A stretch of 64,000 nucleotides of DNA from Egbenema bharatensis (GTDB lineage: Bacteria; Cyanobacteriota; Cyanobacteriia; Elainellales; Elainellaceae). Of this stretch, positions 1 to 9,084 are shown in pieces (within the stretch, counting starts at the first letter, position 1; every line of letters starts with the position of its first letter). Location: NCBI RefSeq assembly GCF_048077055.1, contig NZ_CP182236.1:992001-1056000 (forward strand). Direction: 5' to 3'. A program made the translations under genes and the position numbers. The notes beneath the pieces are model-generated. The model made no database searches. It was not told the origin of the DNA and saw only the letters and a program-made list of their open reading frames with translations.

Positions 1-1426
1 AGCCGAGGGCCAACGTTGGACAAGTTCAAGCTGTTGTAAAAGATGTCTTCGGCAATCTTAACGCCTAGGGGTACACCGCCAATATTGCATTGAAGATTGA
101 TATTTTTGTTTTCATCTTCGACAAATGCATCAAACAACCAATGCACCCCCAAGTAGACGCGACTGACTCCATTTTCACGAATCATTTCCCATAAACCGCC
201 TGGAAAACTGCGATCGTGCTTTGGACGTACCGTTCCCTGATTATCCTGATTCACACCATTGAATTCCTCGGAGACAAAGGTGAGATTCTTAAATAAATCA
301 TCATTGCAATGACCTTTGACACCATAGAACAGCCGAGTGATATGCAACGCAGCGGCACCGAAGGTTGCATGACCAGAGGGATATGCTGGAAAGTTTGGGG
401 TAAAGTTATTTTTCCCTCCAGAATTTGTGTTGGGAGCACCCAACGGTAGCCAGGACGGATCAGCATCCTCGCTAATCCTATTGGTTACACTATTGCCCAT
501 TCCGGCAGGGCCTAAGGAGGGATCAGCTTCCCGAATCCCCACGACGGGCCGCCAGAAATCATGAATGTATTTTTGATCCCAGGATAGAATGCCAGCATCC
601 CCCATGGCAGCGTTGACCAAGGCAAACAGCCGAGCATTTTGGGCAATATCGTTGCACTGTTGGATTGCAACTGCGCGAACAATTTGGTTATATAACCGAG
701 GTGGAGTGCCTAGCCCAGCCGCACCATCGTAACCCCAGTAAATCCCCACTACCGTTTCATTTGGAGTCCGGCGATCGAAATCGGCTGGGAGTGTCCCCAT
801 TAAAGCGGGCGCAATCCCTTTACCCCGGACTTGCCGCAGGGCATCAATATATTCCTGGCTTTGCAGAGCAGGCGGAGGAGCTAATTCATGACGTTCAGTG
901 ACTGCAAAACACCGCGATTTTGCCCCATAAAAGGGAGCGTGAAATCCCTGCTCAGGATTATCTGGATCAGGACGGTGGGCACCCGGAGCCAAAGATGCCA
1001 CATAACCCACATCGCTGGCACCTGGGTCAGCCTGCCGCTTTTCCAACAGCTTTTGAGCGACTAAAAGACCATAATTACGACCCGCTTGTAAACCGTCTCC
1101 AGACAAATCTGCCTGGGCATATTTCGTGTCGAAAAGGCTTTCTGACTGGGAAATAAGCTGGTTAAAGTGGTGTAAGCTGCTGCTGCGATCGCTGCCTCAG
1201 GAGATGCACCCGGTTGAGGAGCCGGTAAGTTTGGCAAGTATGGAGATAGGTTAACAGGATGAACTGGATTTCCTACTGCTCCTGCGTAGGCATCATACAT
1301 TGCTAAGTGAACGATGGCTAAGGCCCGAGAACTTAAAGTGGGCCCCGTTTGCTCTCGCATACCATTTGTATGGCTGATGCGATTTGCTTCCAGAGCAACC
1401 TCGTTCCAATACAGAATTGCATCCAT
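1..1426 (-). pseudogene. vanadium-dependent haloperoxidase-like (PAP2 superfamily), frameshifted and cut by window edge
   Basis: The reading begins at the ATG at 1426, preceded by a GAAGGA ribosome-binding site, with an N-terminus typical of bacterial vanadium haloperoxidases (YWNEVALEANR, then LAIVHLAMYDAYAG). Near 1132-1135 the frame changes: one T appears to be missing from a TTTT run (minus strand), and the protein continues in the next frame to the window edge without a stop. That frame holds all the vanadate-site signatures: K-x6-RP (KYIHDFWRP, about 545-580), PSGH (about 365-385) and SR-x3-G-x-HW (about 140-165). Family members use vanadate and peroxide to oxidise halides; some are phosphatase-like. 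The intact catalytic set beyond the break suggests a recent mutation or a sequence error. The C-terminus lies outside the window. Confidence 0.8.
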
Positions 1427-1732
1427 TTGAGTTTCCTTCAATTGCACTATATATTGTTTTTTCTGAACATCGACACGTTGGCTCACAAACACAAGAGCTT
1501 TGATGAGATGAGTCCATACAAATTTCAGACTAAAAGCATCTTGAACCCGAGTAGATATGAAGCCAAATTGCGGGTAGGAGTGTTCCATTGACTCAATTGC
1601 TAGGCACAAAAGCGAACCACAAGCACCTTGCCTCTTTCAATATGCAATTCGGCCAGGGCGATCGGCAGTACCCCGAAGGGTACTCTTGGGAAAATGAAGG
1701 TTATTTGAACTGATTTGATCTTTGAAGAAGCG

Positions 1733-3007
1733 TCAGTTTTGGGATTGGCTGGGGGATTGGCTGGGTAAGGGAAGCATGACGGTGAAGGTTGTACCCTGAC
1801 CTAAGGTGCTGTTCACCTTAATTTGTCCCTGCTGTAGATCAACAAACCGTTTGACAATGTTCAACCCCAATCCTGTTCCAGGAATATTACTAACGTTTTT
1901 GCCCCGGTGGAACGGTTCAAACAGGTAGGGTTGATCCTCCAATGGAATCCCAATTCCCTGGTCTTGCACTTGAAAAATAATATGCTTCTGCTGCCGAGAA
2001 ACTTTAAGCTGAACCAGGCTTTTCTCAGGTGAATATCGCAGGGCATTTAATAAAATATTACTCAGAATCGATCGCAGCAATTTTTCATCGGCATCAACCC
2101 ATAGGGACTGACTGCGCCTTTTAAAAACAATTCGATCGCTGCCCGTATTCATCTGAATTTCTTGAATGAGCTGTTGGCAAAACTGCACTAAATCCAGCGA
2201 AACCGGATGAACTGAAAGCTGTTTGGCTTCTAGTTTTCCAATCACCAAAACATCATCAATCATCTGCGTCATTCGTTCTACATTGGCTTTAATTCCCTCC
2301 AGGTAAGCCGTTTTTTGCTCAATGGGTAAATGGGCATCGTACCTTTCCAGCGATGACACGGACAGCAGAATGTTGTTGAGGGGATTACGAAATTCGTGGC
2401 ACACCATCGATACAACACGCGATCGAATCTCGCTCAGTTCCTTAAGTTGCTCATTGGCCTGACGGAGTTCAGCAGTACGTTCTCGCACTTTTTGATCTAA
2501 CTCTTCGTTGGCTCGTTGCAAAACGGTTTCTGCCCACTTCCGCTTCGTAATATCTCGAAAGGCAACCACTGCCCCAATCAGCTTTCCCTGCTCATCGCGC
2601 ATGGGAGTGCTAATGTATTCCACTGGAAAGCTTGTACCATCCTTGCGCCAAAACACCTCATTGGCCACCTGATGCACAATGCCATCCTGAAATGCTGCAT
2701 AAATTGGGCAATGTTCACGGGGGTAGGGAGCCCCATCAGGATGAGAATGATGTAGAACTGCATGCATCGATCGCCCGATCAGATCCTGGATTTCCCAACC
2801 AATCATTTGAGCTGCGGCTGGATTAATAAAGGTGGCATTACCTTGCAAATCTACACCATATACTCCTTCCCCAACTGCATTAAGAATTAGCTGCTGCTGC
2901 CGCTGCAAACTCTTTAAATCGGTTTCAAGCCAATCGTACTGCTGCATTGAGAAACACTGAAAGAAAAATACTGAAGAAATACTGTATAGCAGTACACCAC
3001 ACGACAT
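1733..3007 (-). CDS. PAS-domain sensor histidine kinase
   Basis: A 424-residue soluble two-component kinase. A PAS domain with PAC tail (about residues 35-160; WRKDGTSFPVEY and GAVVAFRDITKRK) is followed by a coiled linker rich in E, L and R, a HisKA dimerisation box with the phosphoacceptor His near 204 (VCHEFRNPL), and a HATPase_c domain with N box, DQGIGIP (G1) and GTGLGLNIV (G2). No membrane segment is evident, so it probably senses a cytoplasmic signal through PAS. The first ATG (3007) has AAGGG about ten bases upstream; an internal ATG at 2947 (MQQYDWLE) would remove a hydrophobic 20-residue leader and is a credible alternative. It diverges from the response regulator at 3063, its probable partner. 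The C-terminal serine/glutamine repeat (SQSPSQSQN) is a low-complexity tail. Confidence 0.9.
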   Translation of the reverse strand: MSCGVLLYSISSVFFFQCFSMQQYDWLETDLKSLQRQQQLILNAVGEGVYGVDLQGNATFINPAAAQMIGWEIQDLIGRSMHAVLHHSHPDGAPYPREHCPIYAAFQDGIVHQVANEVFWRKDGTSFPVEYISTPMRDEQGKLIGAVVAFRDITKRKWAETVLQRANEELDQKVRERTAELRQANEQLKELSEIRSRVVSMVCHEFRNPLNNILLSVSSLERYDAHLPIEQKTAYLEGIKANVERMTQMIDDVLVIGKLEAKQLSVHPVSLDLVQFCQQLIQEIQMNTGSDRIVFKRRSQSLWVDADEKLLRSILSNILLNALRYSPEKSLVQLKVSRQQKHIIFQVQDQGIGIPLEDQPYLFEPFHRGKNVSNIPGTGLGLNIVKRFVDLQQGQIKVNSTLGQGTTFTVMLPLPSQSPSQSQN

Positions 3008-3062
3008 ACTGCTAAACCCTTACTAAAGGAATAGGTGTAATCCTACCAAATGCAGAGGCATC

Positions 3063-3869
3063 ATGAAGAAGATCTTAGTGATCGAGGATGAAGCTCAGAC
3101 GCGCGACATTTTTCTGCGATGTTTGTCCTTTGAAGGGTTCTGGTCTTTGGGAGCAGAAAACGGCTCAATTGGCATTACGTTGGCGAAAATGCATCACCCT
3201 GATTTGATCGTTTGTGACATCATGATGCCCGATGTAGATGGTTACGGTGTCCTGAACGCACTTCGGCAAGAACCCGCAACCGCAGCGGTGCCCTTTGTCT
3301 TTTTGACGGCTAAGGTAACGATGGCGGATTTACGCCAGGGAATGGAACTGGGAGCAGATGATTACCTCACGAAGCCCTGCACGGTAGAGCAGTTTTTGTC
3401 TGCTGTTACGACTCGTTTGGAGCGGCAAGCAGCGTTGGAGCACTGGTATACCCATCGTTCTGAACTCCCAGAACCGGATGATTCCTTTCCTAACTTAAAA
3501 TTGATCTTTCCGCAATGTCCTAAGCTGAATCATGTGTTTCGCTTCATTGAATCCCATTACCATCAGTCGATCGGACTCAGTGATGTTGCACAAGCGGTGG
3601 GTTACTCTCCAGCTTATTTAACCAACCTGGTGCAGGCTCAAACCGGACGCACAGTCAAACGCTGGATTATTGAACGACGCATGGCACAAGCTCGCACGTT
3701 GTTAACCACTACAGCTCAATCGGTTCGCCAGGTTGCTGAGTCTGTTGGCTACTCAGACACGAGCTATTTTGTCCGGCAGTTCCGCCAGATGCACGGCACC
3801 TCTCCCCACGCCTGGCGATCGTCTGATGATCGGATTGAGGAGCGATCGATTTCTGCTCAGGCAGGTTAA
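3063..3869 (+). CDS. response regulator, REC + AraC-type HTH output
   Basis: 268 residues. The N-terminal receiver domain carries the acidic pair (IEDEA), the phosphoacceptor Asp52 in VCDIMMPD, the T/S position in FLTAK and the KP motif. The C-terminal third is an AraC/XylS double helix-turn-helix (IGLSDVAQAVGYSPAYLTNLVQ, then VRQVAESVGYSDTSYFVRQFR and GTSPHAWR). REC-AraC regulators act as phosphorylation-dependent transcription factors. It lies 55 bp from the divergent PAS kinase, which makes the two a likely cognate pair sharing one promoter region. The target genes are not shown by the sequence. Confidence 0.92.
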   Translation: MKKILVIEDEAQTRDIFLRCLSFEGFWSLGAENGSIGITLAKMHHPDLIVCDIMMPDVDGYGVLNALRQEPATAAVPFVFLTAKVTMADLRQGMELGADDYLTKPCTVEQFLSAVTTRLERQAALEHWYTHRSELPEPDDSFPNLKLIFPQCPKLNHVFRFIESHYHQSIGLSDVAQAVGYSPAYLTNLVQAQTGRTVKRWIIERRMAQARTLLTTTAQSVRQVAESVGYSDTSYFVRQFRQMHGTSPHAWRSSDDRIEERSISAQAG

Positions 3870-3956
3870 CTGGATTACGTTAACGCTTTCTGGTGTTATG
3901 GCAACAAAAAGGATGACTGGGAGATGCAAGTGATGAATTCGATCGGATGGAAATTA

Positions 3957-4055
3957 GGAACGTGAATTAAATCGCCTGTTCACCGTTTTGCTTCTTTGGC
4001 TGGGCGGGCAGGATGCCCACCCCACAAGGTTTTCAGGCTATTAAGTTTGCATTCT
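3957..4055. repeat. palindromic MITE-like element, copy 1
   Basis: About 99 bp with the family layout. The left end contains GTGAATTAAAT and CCTG, the core is GGGCGGGCAGGATGCCCACC, then CCACAAG, and the right end (TTCAG, TTAAG, TGCATTC) is an imperfect inverted copy of the left end. The same structure recurs at 10598, 26492, 37420, 52648 and 57206. It lies between the convergent REC-AraC and methyltransferase genes. Confidence 0.75.
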
Positions 4056-4109
4056 TTGGGAATTTAATCGAGTCATCCGCAGGCTGTCTGCAAGTTCATG
4101 CGGTAGTCG

Positions 4110-5183
4110 TCATAACCGAGCTTCCAGGATCAGGTTAAAGGGGGTTTCAGTGGCTCTTCGGAAGGTTTTGAATCCAGCCTCCCTAAAGATCTGTGCCAGT
4201 CGTTCCTCGCCTGCTTGTGCGCCCAGGGCAGCTCCCACCTCTTCAGAAAGTGAATGGGCACAACAAATCGTTGTGGATGCAGCATAGTACATACGGCCAA
4301 CGGTGTTTAGATTATCCTCCACTCGATCGTGGGCAAACGGTTCAACCAGCATAACCGTGCCACCCGCAGCCAGAGATTGAGCTGCATATTTCGCCGTTCC
4401 CACCGGATCGCCCATGTCATGCAAGCAATCAAAAAAGCAGATCAGGTCGAAGCCTTCCTGGGGGTATGCCTTTGCAGTGGACACTTGAAAGGACACTCGA
4501 TCGGTTAAACCAGCTTGTTGAGCCAGGGCTTGGGCAGCCTGGATGGATTCAGCATGGTAATCAAATCCCCAAAAGCGCGATCGAGGATAGGCTTTTGCCA
4601 TTAGCAGCGTGGAATGACCATGACCACAGCCCACATCAGCAACCCTTGCCCCTGCCTTCAGTTGGGCTTCCACACCCGTTAGGGCGGGCAACCACTGCGA
4701 AACTAAGCTGCTTTGATAACCATTGCGGTAAAATGCTGCCACCCCACAAAACAAGCGATCGTGGTGCTCATCCCAGCTAACACCAGTGCCGGTTTTGAAG
4801 GCATGAAGAGTCTTCTCCTCATCCAGCCACATAGAAGCCGGAACTTCCCAGGCTGGTGGCATGAAAACTGGGCTATCCGTTTGAGCCAATACCATTGCCT
4901 GCTCAGGAGACAGTTCATAGGTGCGGCTGGTTGGATGATACAGAACATATCCTCCAGCAGCCTGACTATTGAGCCATTCCCGCACGTAACGTTCAGCACA
5001 GTTCGATCGATGGGCGAGTTCTACGGAACTCAAGGGCCCTGCCCCAGCCATTGCTTGATAAAGCCCCAACTTATGGCCCAGGCTAACCATCACACCACCA
5101 TATCCAGATGCGAGATCACCCACCACGCGATCGAGAAATTGATACAGTTTTTGTTCGTCCAGTCGTTGTTCAGAGACAGTCAT
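4110..5183 (-). CDS. class I SAM-dependent methyltransferase with N-terminal winged helix
   Basis: About 357 residues. The N-terminal 100 residues look like the winged-helix dimerisation domain found before Rv2258c-type methyltransferases (SVELAHRSNCAERYVREWL). The C-terminal Rossmann domain has motif I VADVGCGHGHST, the acidic motif II residue in FWGFDYH and a post-I LICFFDCLHDMGDP stretch. The small-molecule substrate cannot be read. The start at 5183 is preferred because GGAG lies nine bases upstream; the ATG two codons earlier leaves only three. It diverges from the GlxA-type regulator at 5393, and the tandem-repeat tract at 5298 lies between them, so both may share control. Confidence 0.85.
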   Translation of the reverse strand: MTVSEQRLDEQKLYQFLDRVVGDLASGYGGVMVSLGHKLGLYQAMAGAGPLSSVELAHRSNCAERYVREWLNSQAAGGYVLYHPTSRTYELSPEQAMVLAQTDSPVFMPPAWEVPASMWLDEEKTLHAFKTGTGVSWDEHHDRLFCGVAAFYRNGYQSSLVSQWLPALTGVEAQLKAGARVADVGCGHGHSTLLMAKAYPRSRFWGFDYHAESIQAAQALAQQAGLTDRVSFQVSTAKAYPQEGFDLICFFDCLHDMGDPVGTAKYAAQSLAAGGTVMLVEPFAHDRVEDNLNTVGRMYYAASTTICCAHSLSEEVGAALGAQAGEERLAQIFREAGFKTFRRATETPFNLILEARL

Positions 5184-5297
5184 ATTCATATTCTCCAGAA
5201 GTAAGATTTAAGTTTCATCATGCGGTTCGTGATGCTTTAAGTTTGCTGCTTGTAAAGCCCTAAATCGAGTGGCAAAATAGCCATATCCGGTTCATTT

Positions 5298-5396
5298 ATG
5301 CCAGGGTCATAGATGCCAGGGTCATAGATGTCAGGGTCATAGATGTTAGGGTCATAAATGTCAGGGTCATAAATGCCATTGGAGCAAAGTCCATGA
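5298..5396 (+). promoter_or_regulatory. tandem 15-bp array of coupled five-codon mini-ORFs upstream of AraC gene
   Basis: Five head-to-tail 15-bp units (5298-5372) each read ATG-(CCA/TCA/TTA)-GGG-TCA-(TAG/TAA). Every unit is a complete 5-codon ORF, and the next ATG follows its stop with no gap. The AGGG inside a unit lies six or seven bases before the next ATG, a workable ribosome-binding spacing. A sixth ORF (5373-5396, eight codons including the stop) contains GGAG eight bases before the regulator start, and its TGA overlaps that start as ATGA. Units differ only in the first two bases of codon 2 and the third base of the stop. The role is inferred: a translational relay or attenuator, or simply direct-repeat protein sites. 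Confidence 0.6.
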
Positions 5397-6409
5397 GCAG
5401 CATTCATGTCAGCATTGTTGCGATTCCCGATGCCATGTTTTCTACCTTAAGCGGCATTTATGAGGTACTGAATGCCTTTTCGATGCTGAGTACCTATAAC
5501 GACGCACTCCCCAAGGACTCTCCCTTTCAAGTTGAGATTGTGGCACCAACGCGAGAAGCCATGAGTACTGCCAGTGGTTTGCCACTCAATGCGCAACGGG
5601 CGATCGCAGAGGTTGATTCCACCAACATTGTGATTGTCCCGTCTGTCATGGTGCAACACGGGGTATGGAAAACGGGACGCTATCCTGAGGTGGTTCAGTG
5701 GTTACAGGATATGCATTCCCAGGGTGCAACCTTGTGTTCGGCTTGTTCCGGTGCATTGCTATTAGCCGAAACTGGATTGCTGAATGGTAAAGAGGCGACG
5801 ATGCATTGGGCCTATGCGGCTACATTCAGGCAAAATTTTCCGCAGGTGCATCTACGCCTTGAGAAAGTTCTAGTCATTACGGGAGAGCATGAGCAGTTTG
5901 TCATGTCAGGCATGTCTGCATCATGGCATGACCTGGTACTCTATCTGGTGGCGCGACAGGTGGGCCCGATGGCCGCCCAAGCCATGTCTAAGTTCTTTGC
6001 CCTGCAATGGCATCATGATGGACAGGCTCCTTATCTAGTGTTCGATCTGCCCATTGATCATGAAGATGCCATCGTTCGAGACGCACAAGTCTGGCTGTCT
6101 GAGCATTTTTCAGTTGCCGCTCCTATCACGGAAGTGGTCAAACAGTCCGGTATTCCAGAACGGAGCTTCAAACGCCGCTTTAGTAAAGCAACAGGATATG
6201 CTCCGATCGCTTACGTCCAACATCTGAGAATTGAGGATGCAAAACGCCGACTAGAACGAACGAATGCATCAATTGATCAGATCAGTTGGAGCGTTGGTTA
6301 TGAAGATCCAGCTTCGTTCCGACGATTGTTTAAACGAATCACCGGAATCACGCCAGGAGATTACCGACGGAAGTTTAGTGTGCCTCACTTTGCTCAACCG
6401 TATCCATAA
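5393..6409 (+). CDS. GlxA-family AraC transcriptional regulator (DJ-1/PfpI-like sensor domain)
   Basis: 338 residues. Residues 1-190 form a class I glutamine-amidotransferase-like (DJ-1/PfpI) domain with the nucleophile-elbow-like sequence LCSACSGALLLAETGLL. Residues 230-330 are a two-HTH AraC domain ending ASFRRLFKRITGITPGDYRRKF. Regulators of this type usually sense small nitrogenous or amine compounds, by family analogy. The start overlaps the stop of the last mini-ORF upstream. The cyanate operon follows in the same direction, with 147 bp to the assigned cynA start, so this protein may control cynABDS or the divergent methyltransferase; neither is proven. Confidence 0.9.
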   Translation: MSSIHVSIVAIPDAMFSTLSGIYEVLNAFSMLSTYNDALPKDSPFQVEIVAPTREAMSTASGLPLNAQRAIAEVDSTNIVIVPSVMVQHGVWKTGRYPEVVQWLQDMHSQGATLCSACSGALLLAETGLLNGKEATMHWAYAATFRQNFPQVHLRLEKVLVITGEHEQFVMSGMSASWHDLVLYLVARQVGPMAAQAMSKFFALQWHHDGQAPYLVFDLPIDHEDAIVRDAQVWLSEHFSVAAPITEVVKQSGIPERSFKRRFSKATGYAPIAYVQHLRIEDAKRRLERTNASIDQISWSVGYEDPASFRRLFKRITGITPGDYRRKFSVPHFAQPYP

Positions 6410-6556
6410 GTGCTTATTGGCTGCCTATCCGTATACCTCACTCAATCGCTCCGATCGCGCCTGACAAATCTAAAGAAAATCCTACTTTTCCAAAAATTGT
6501 TCCAATGGCAACGGATCACTGCTCTGATACCTTACGTACAAGACTTTGAACTCCCG

Positions 6557-8239
6557 ATGAATCCCGATCGGGCTTGTCATTCGCGTTCAATATTTGACGT
6601 TGATTTGAGTTCTCCTATGGCATTTCCAACGAAAGCGTCCTTATCCTATTCTTCATCGGGTTTATTGAACCGATCGCTGTGTCCCTGTGGTGGAAATCAT
6701 CTGCCGCAGGGTCATTTGCAGGATCAAATGACCTATGACCACTGGCAATTTGCCGAGAGTATGCCGCAAAGCCCCACGGATTTGATTGATGATTTGATCA
6801 AAATGGGTGTGTACAAACCTCAGGTCTTGCAACTCGCGGATACTTTAACGCAGGTCGAATTCAAAGAGGCATTACTGCTGCGGCAGATCAGCGGCGGCAA
6901 TCCAGCGCGAGAAAAGTTATGCCGGGCACTCATTAAAGAAGCGGGCGGCTTGGATCAGGCGATGACAGCAGCCTTTGGGGTTCATGCCACCGAATTTTTC
7001 AGCAACACGATTCGCAATAGCGATTTTAGTCGGCGGGATTTTCTGAAAAAGGTTGCCGTTGCTGGAGCGTTGATTGCCATGAGTAGTTGCGCTCAAGGGA
7101 ATCAAACTTCGACAACCCAGGCAGTGGCAGATGATGCGCCTGAAGTCGATGGTCTGGAAAAAACTGACTTGCGAATTGGGTTTATTCCCATTACCTGTGC
7201 AACGCCGATCGTCATGTCAGAACCCTTAGGGTTTTATGAAAAGTATGGGTTGAATGCATCGGTGGTGAAGATGCCGAACTGGGCGGCAGTACGAGATTCG
7301 GCTATTGCCGGTGAACTGGATGCTTACCACATGCTTTCCCCCATGCCGATCGCTATCACATTAGGACTCGGCTCAACGGCATTTCCAATTCAGCTTGCCA
7401 GTATTGAAAACATCAACGGGCAGGCAATTACCGTTGCAATGCAGCACCGCGATCGCGTTCAAGGGCCGGAAGATTTCCGGGGATTTCAGATTGGCGTTCC
7501 ATTTCCCTATTCCATGCACAACCTGTTAATTCGGTATTACCTGGCAACGGGTGGATTAAATCCGGATACCGATGTCCAGATTAGTGCAGTTCCGCCGCCA
7601 GATAGCGTAGCCAGAATGACGGCCGGTGATTTGGATGCCATGTTAATGCCGGATCCATTTAACCAGCGGGCAGTGTACGAAGGGGTTGGCTACATTCACT
7701 TACTAAGCAAGGAACTGTGGGCAGGACATCCGTGCTGTGCCTTTGCAGCGAGCCAAGCCTGGATTGATGAAAATCCAAATACTTTTCAGGCAGTCAACAA
7801 GGCCATTATTGATGCCTGTGCCTATGCCAACGACAGTGCTAACCGAGAAACCGTTGCTGAAGCATTGATCGATCGCCAGTATCTCAACCAGCCGTTGGAG
7901 GTAGTGCAGGCGGTGCTGACGGGTAACTTTGAAGATGGACTCGGCAATACCTTCAATGAACCCGATCGAATTGGTTTTGATCCCTACCCCTGGAAGAGTT
8001 TTGCCAAGTGGATTTCCTCTCAGTTAGTACGCTGGGATTTAATGCCGGAAGCTCAGGCAGATTACGCCAGCATTGCTGATGATATCTTCATGACGGATCT
8101 GGCGCGAGAACTGTCTGAATCTCTCGGGCAGAATCCCCCGTCTGAAGAAAACCGGGTTGAACAATTGAAGTTCGATACCTTTGATCCAGCCAATCCCGAT
8201 GCCTACGTCGAAGAACAAATTGAAAAGTTCAACGTTTAG
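6557..8239 (+). CDS. cynA: cyanate/nitrate-type ABC transporter substrate-binding protein with N-terminal CxCG extension
   Basis: A CmpA/NrtA-family periplasmic binding protein. The mature part starts around LRIGFIPITCATPIVMSEPLGFYEKYG and includes the conserved VPFPYSMHNLLIRYYLA and HPCCAFAAS stretches. A twin-arginine signal (SRRDFLKKVAVAGALIAMSSC, ending in a lipobox-like Cys) is internal, near residue 160. It is preceded by an in-frame helical region that opens with a CPCGGNHLPQGH motif. Related proteins with a CxCG-H motif ahead of a Tat signal are known, so the extension is probably real. No Shine-Dalgarno decides the start: ATGs at 6557 and 6617 are both possible, and an upstream GTG at 6410 is less likely. 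Synteny with cynB, cynD and cyanase gives the cyanate assignment. Confidence 0.85.
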   Translation: MNPDRACHSRSIFDVDLSSPMAFPTKASLSYSSSGLLNRSLCPCGGNHLPQGHLQDQMTYDHWQFAESMPQSPTDLIDDLIKMGVYKPQVLQLADTLTQVEFKEALLLRQISGGNPAREKLCRALIKEAGGLDQAMTAAFGVHATEFFSNTIRNSDFSRRDFLKKVAVAGALIAMSSCAQGNQTSTTQAVADDAPEVDGLEKTDLRIGFIPITCATPIVMSEPLGFYEKYGLNASVVKMPNWAAVRDSAIAGELDAYHMLSPMPIAITLGLGSTAFPIQLASIENINGQAITVAMQHRDRVQGPEDFRGFQIGVPFPYSMHNLLIRYYLATGGLNPDTDVQISAVPPPDSVARMTAGDLDAMLMPDPFNQRAVYEGVGYIHLLSKELWAGHPCCAFAASQAWIDENPNTFQAVNKAIIDACAYANDSANRETVAEALIDRQYLNQPLEVVQAVLTGNFEDGLGNTFNEPDRIGFDPYPWKSFAKWISSQLVRWDLMPEAQADYASIADDIFMTDLARELSESLGQNPPSEENRVEQLKFDTFDPANPDAYVEEQIEKFNV

Positions 8240-8250
8240 GAGGCAGCCCA

Positions 8251-9084
8251 ATGCAAAACAGCATGATTCAAGGTACCCAGTCTGCTACTAAGCGGATCAC
8301 TTTAACCACCAATCAAAAAGCCTTTCTGCTGTTCCTTCTCATCCTGGCAGTGGTCTTAGGACTGTGGGAAATGGGGGCGCGGTTAGGTATCTTTTCCCAA
8401 CTGATGCCAACGGCTAGTGCAACGATCGTCAACTTCTGGAGCTGGATTTCTGATCCATTTTTCGATTACGGCCCGAATGACAAAGGCATTGGTTGGCATT
8501 TACTCGTTAGCTTACGGCGAGTTGCGATCGGGTTTGCGCTTGGTTCGCTCGTTGCCATTCCCCTTGGTATTCTCATTGGCTTGTCCGAAGTGACCTCCAA
8601 AGCAGTCGATCCGTTTATCCAAATTCTGAAACCTGTTTCTCCTCTGGCCTGGTTGCCTTTGGGTTTAGGGCTGCTCAAAAGTTCTGAAAATACGGCTCTA
8701 TTTGTCATCGCCATTACCAGTATCTGGCCCACTCTGATCAACACCCGATTTGGGGTCAGCAATGTCGATCCGTCCTACCTGGATGTGGCAAAGACCCTGG
8801 GGGCTTCCCGGTGGCGGACACTGTTCAAAGTCATTCTTCCGGCGGCGGCACCCTATATTGTGTCAGGACTGCGGATCAGTATCGGCATTGCCTGGCTGGT
8901 AATTGTCGCGGCTGAAATTTTGGTGGGCGGCACCGGATTGGGTTACTTTGTCTGGAACGAGTGGAACAACCTTCAGATCAGCAGTATTATCACTGCCATT
9001 ATCGTGATTGGTCTGGTGGGTTTAATTCTCGATCGCCTGTTTGGTTTATTGCAGAGTTGGGTTGCGTTTGGACGACGAGTATGA
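8251..9084 (+). CDS. cynB: cyanate ABC transporter permease
   Basis: 277 residues with about six membrane helices and the BPD_transp_1 (NrtB/SsuC/TauC family) coupling loop, seen as a VAKTLGASRWRTLFKVILPAAAPYIVSGLR stretch whose core is the EAA motif. AGGAGG lies seven bases before the ATG. The gene starts 11 bp after cynA and its TGA overlaps the cynD ATG (ATGA), indicating one transcript with translational coupling. It forms the inner-membrane channel that receives substrate from CynA and is powered by CynD. Bicarbonate, nitrate and sulfonate permeases are similar in sequence, so specificity rests on the cyanase gene downstream. Confidence 0.9.
   Translation: MQNSMIQGTQSATKRITLTTNQKAFLLFLLILAVVLGLWEMGARLGIFSQLMPTASATIVNFWSWISDPFFDYGPNDKGIGWHLLVSLRRVAIGFALGSLVAIPLGILIGLSEVTSKAVDPFIQILKPVSPLAWLPLGLGLLKSSENTALFVIAITSIWPTLINTRFGVSNVDPSYLDVAKTLGASRWRTLFKVILPAAAPYIVSGLRISIGIAWLVIVAAEILVGGTGLGYFVWNEWNNLQISSIITAIIVIGLVGLILDRLFGLLQSWVAFGRRV

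Noticed and set aside
6410..6556. GTG at 6410 as the cynA start
   Set aside because: It would begin directly after the AraC stop and add 49 residues with no resemblance to the family; ATG 6557 or 6617 is more likely.
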